Positions 12,940 through 13,596 of a DNA stretch of 13,596 nucleotides are shown here, piece by piece. Below the pieces are notes generated by a model. It searched no databases and was not told the origin of the DNA. It saw only the letters and a list, made by a program, of their open reading frames with translations. Each line of letters starts with the position of its first letter. The stretch's first letter is position 1. This DNA is from Spirochaetota bacterium. GTDB lineage: Bacteria; Spirochaetota; Leptospiria; Turneriellales; Turneriellaceae. The stretch covers positions 1 to 13,596 of the forward strand of contig CAUJII010000141.1 of the NCBI GenBank assembly GCA_963205035.1, read 5' to 3'. A program made the translations under genes and the position numbers.

Positions 12940-13596
12940 ATGCCGGCCCCTTTTCAGCAGCGGGTGAATACGGGGGTGAATCCCACCAATTTGGTTTTGT
13001 TCGTTGTCGTCATGGCGCTCGTCGTCTTTGGCTTGAACGTTCTTCTCGCGTCGTCGTCCTTTATGGCACGCGAACAATTTAGCGACCCATACTTCTTTTT
13101 GAAGAAACAAAGCTTCGCCGCTTTTTTGGGATTTCTCTCGCTTCTCGCGATGACGCAAATCGACCCGGATAAATACCGCTCTTACGTTTGGCCGTTTTAT
13201 ATTTTAACTTGCGTGCTTCTCATACTTGTCTTTGTGCCTGGCATCGGGCGCAGAGCAGGCGGGGCAAACCGATGGATTGCGATGGGCGGTTTTTCCATGC
13301 AGCCATCGGACTTTGCAAAGGTGGCGATTGTCCTCATGATTGCGCGTATCTATTCGCAGGCGCAAGAAGTGGATTTCAAGTTGAGCGTCACTACGTTGGG
13401 CATTATTCTTGTTCCGACATTTTTGATTGGCATCGAACAAGACTTGGGCACCGCAGTCCATCTCCTCTTGCTCGCAAGCGCTCTGCTTTTTTTTACGCGC
13501 TATCCGTTGACGATGCAATTTTTTGCGTTAGTATCAGCAGTCGCAGCGGTTTCTTATATCATTTTGAAAACGCCTTTCCGTCTGGTGCGCATCAAG
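12940..13596 (+). CDS. ftsW: FtsW-type SEDS cell-division protein, 3'-truncated by window edge
   Basis: SEDS proteins are polytopic membrane glycosyltransferases that polymerise lipid II; FtsW acts at the septum, RodA in elongation. The visible 219 residues start with ATG 1 bp after the prfA stop and are open to the window end. Conserved signs are DPYFFLKKQ (49-57), FVPGIG (98-103), GANRWI (108-113), QPSDFAK (121-127; family usually QPSE) and EQDLGTA (166-172; family usually QPDLGT). TPFRLVRI at the end corresponds to the YRxxRI block before the catalytic-loop region. Membrane segments are near 17-37, 57-72, 84-100, 124-138, 148-165, 169-186 and 191-209. The DPYFFLK and early FVPGIG blocks favour FtsW over RodA, but the missing C-terminal half leaves some doubt. 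Confidence 0.85.
   Translation, partial: MPAPFQQRVNTGVNPTNLVLFVVVMALVVFGLNVLLASSSFMAREQFSDPYFFLKKQSFAAFLGFLSLLAMTQIDPDKYRSYVWPFYILTCVLLILVFVPGIGRRAGGANRWIAMGGFSMQPSDFAKVAIVLMIARIYSQAQEVDFKLSVTTLGIILVPTFLIGIEQDLGTAVHLLLLASALLFFTRYPLTMQFFALVSAVAAVSYIILKTPFRLVRIK

Overview
The window is a gene-dense piece of a bacterial chromosome of intermediate G+C, with no mobile element, phage gene or CRISPR array visible. It encodes heme synthesis, the MEP isoprenoid pathway, a lipobox lipoprotein, a MarC-type membrane protein and an FtsW-type SEDS protein, so the host is most likely a Gram-negative, diderm, cell-wall-bearing bacterium. I cannot place it to genus. A spirochaete of the Leptospirales or a Bdellovibrio-like (deltaproteobacterial) lineage is my guess from general protein style; the short (379-residue) IspG argues against Leptospira itself, which as I recall has a long form.

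Layout. (1) 1-2887, plus strand: the 3' part of serC, then hemH and fmt, the last two overlapping by ATGA. (2) 2888-3225: a gene-free convergent junction rich in hairpins and short repeats. (3) 3226-4944, minus strand: an exported protein of unknown function followed by an atypical diacylglycerol-kinase-family protein, 9 bp apart. (4) 5094-6233, plus strand: ispG, divergent from region 3. (5) 6269-8625, minus strand: a GMC oxidoreductase with a ferredoxin-like Cys cluster and a histone-H1-like tail, then marC, separated by a 134-bp spacer carrying a tandem repeat. (6) 8720-13596, plus strand: a compact run of lipoprotein, RNase Z-like MBL hydrolase, YgjP-type metallopeptidase-like protein, RdgB, tRNA-Arg(CCU), prfA (RF1) and ftsW, which leaves the window at its 3' end.

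How the genes fit together. Run 6 mixes RNA and translation functions (RNase Z-like enzyme, a tRNA without encoded CCA, RF1), nucleotide-pool cleaning (RdgB) and cell division (FtsW). Its most striking detail is that the rdgB stop codon lies inside the D-loop of the downstream tRNA, so 5' maturation of the tRNA by RNase P would remove the last codons and the stop from the rdgB message.

The strongest unexplained signal is a short non-coding repeat with core TAACTATT. It occurs five times, in all three larger strand-switch or inter-operon spacers and not inside conserved coding sequence. One pair forms an inverted repeat that supplies the stop codon of the lipid-kinase gene, one pair is a 43-bp tandem repeat, and two copies are linked to a second shared box (GGCAGATTC) just upstream of the two minus-strand genes marC and the GMC oxidoreductase. 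Nearly all gene starts in the window lack a recognisable Shine-Dalgarno sequence. I found no clear new multi-gene system; the novelty here is in the spacers, the rdgB/tRNA overlap and several proteins with altered motifs.
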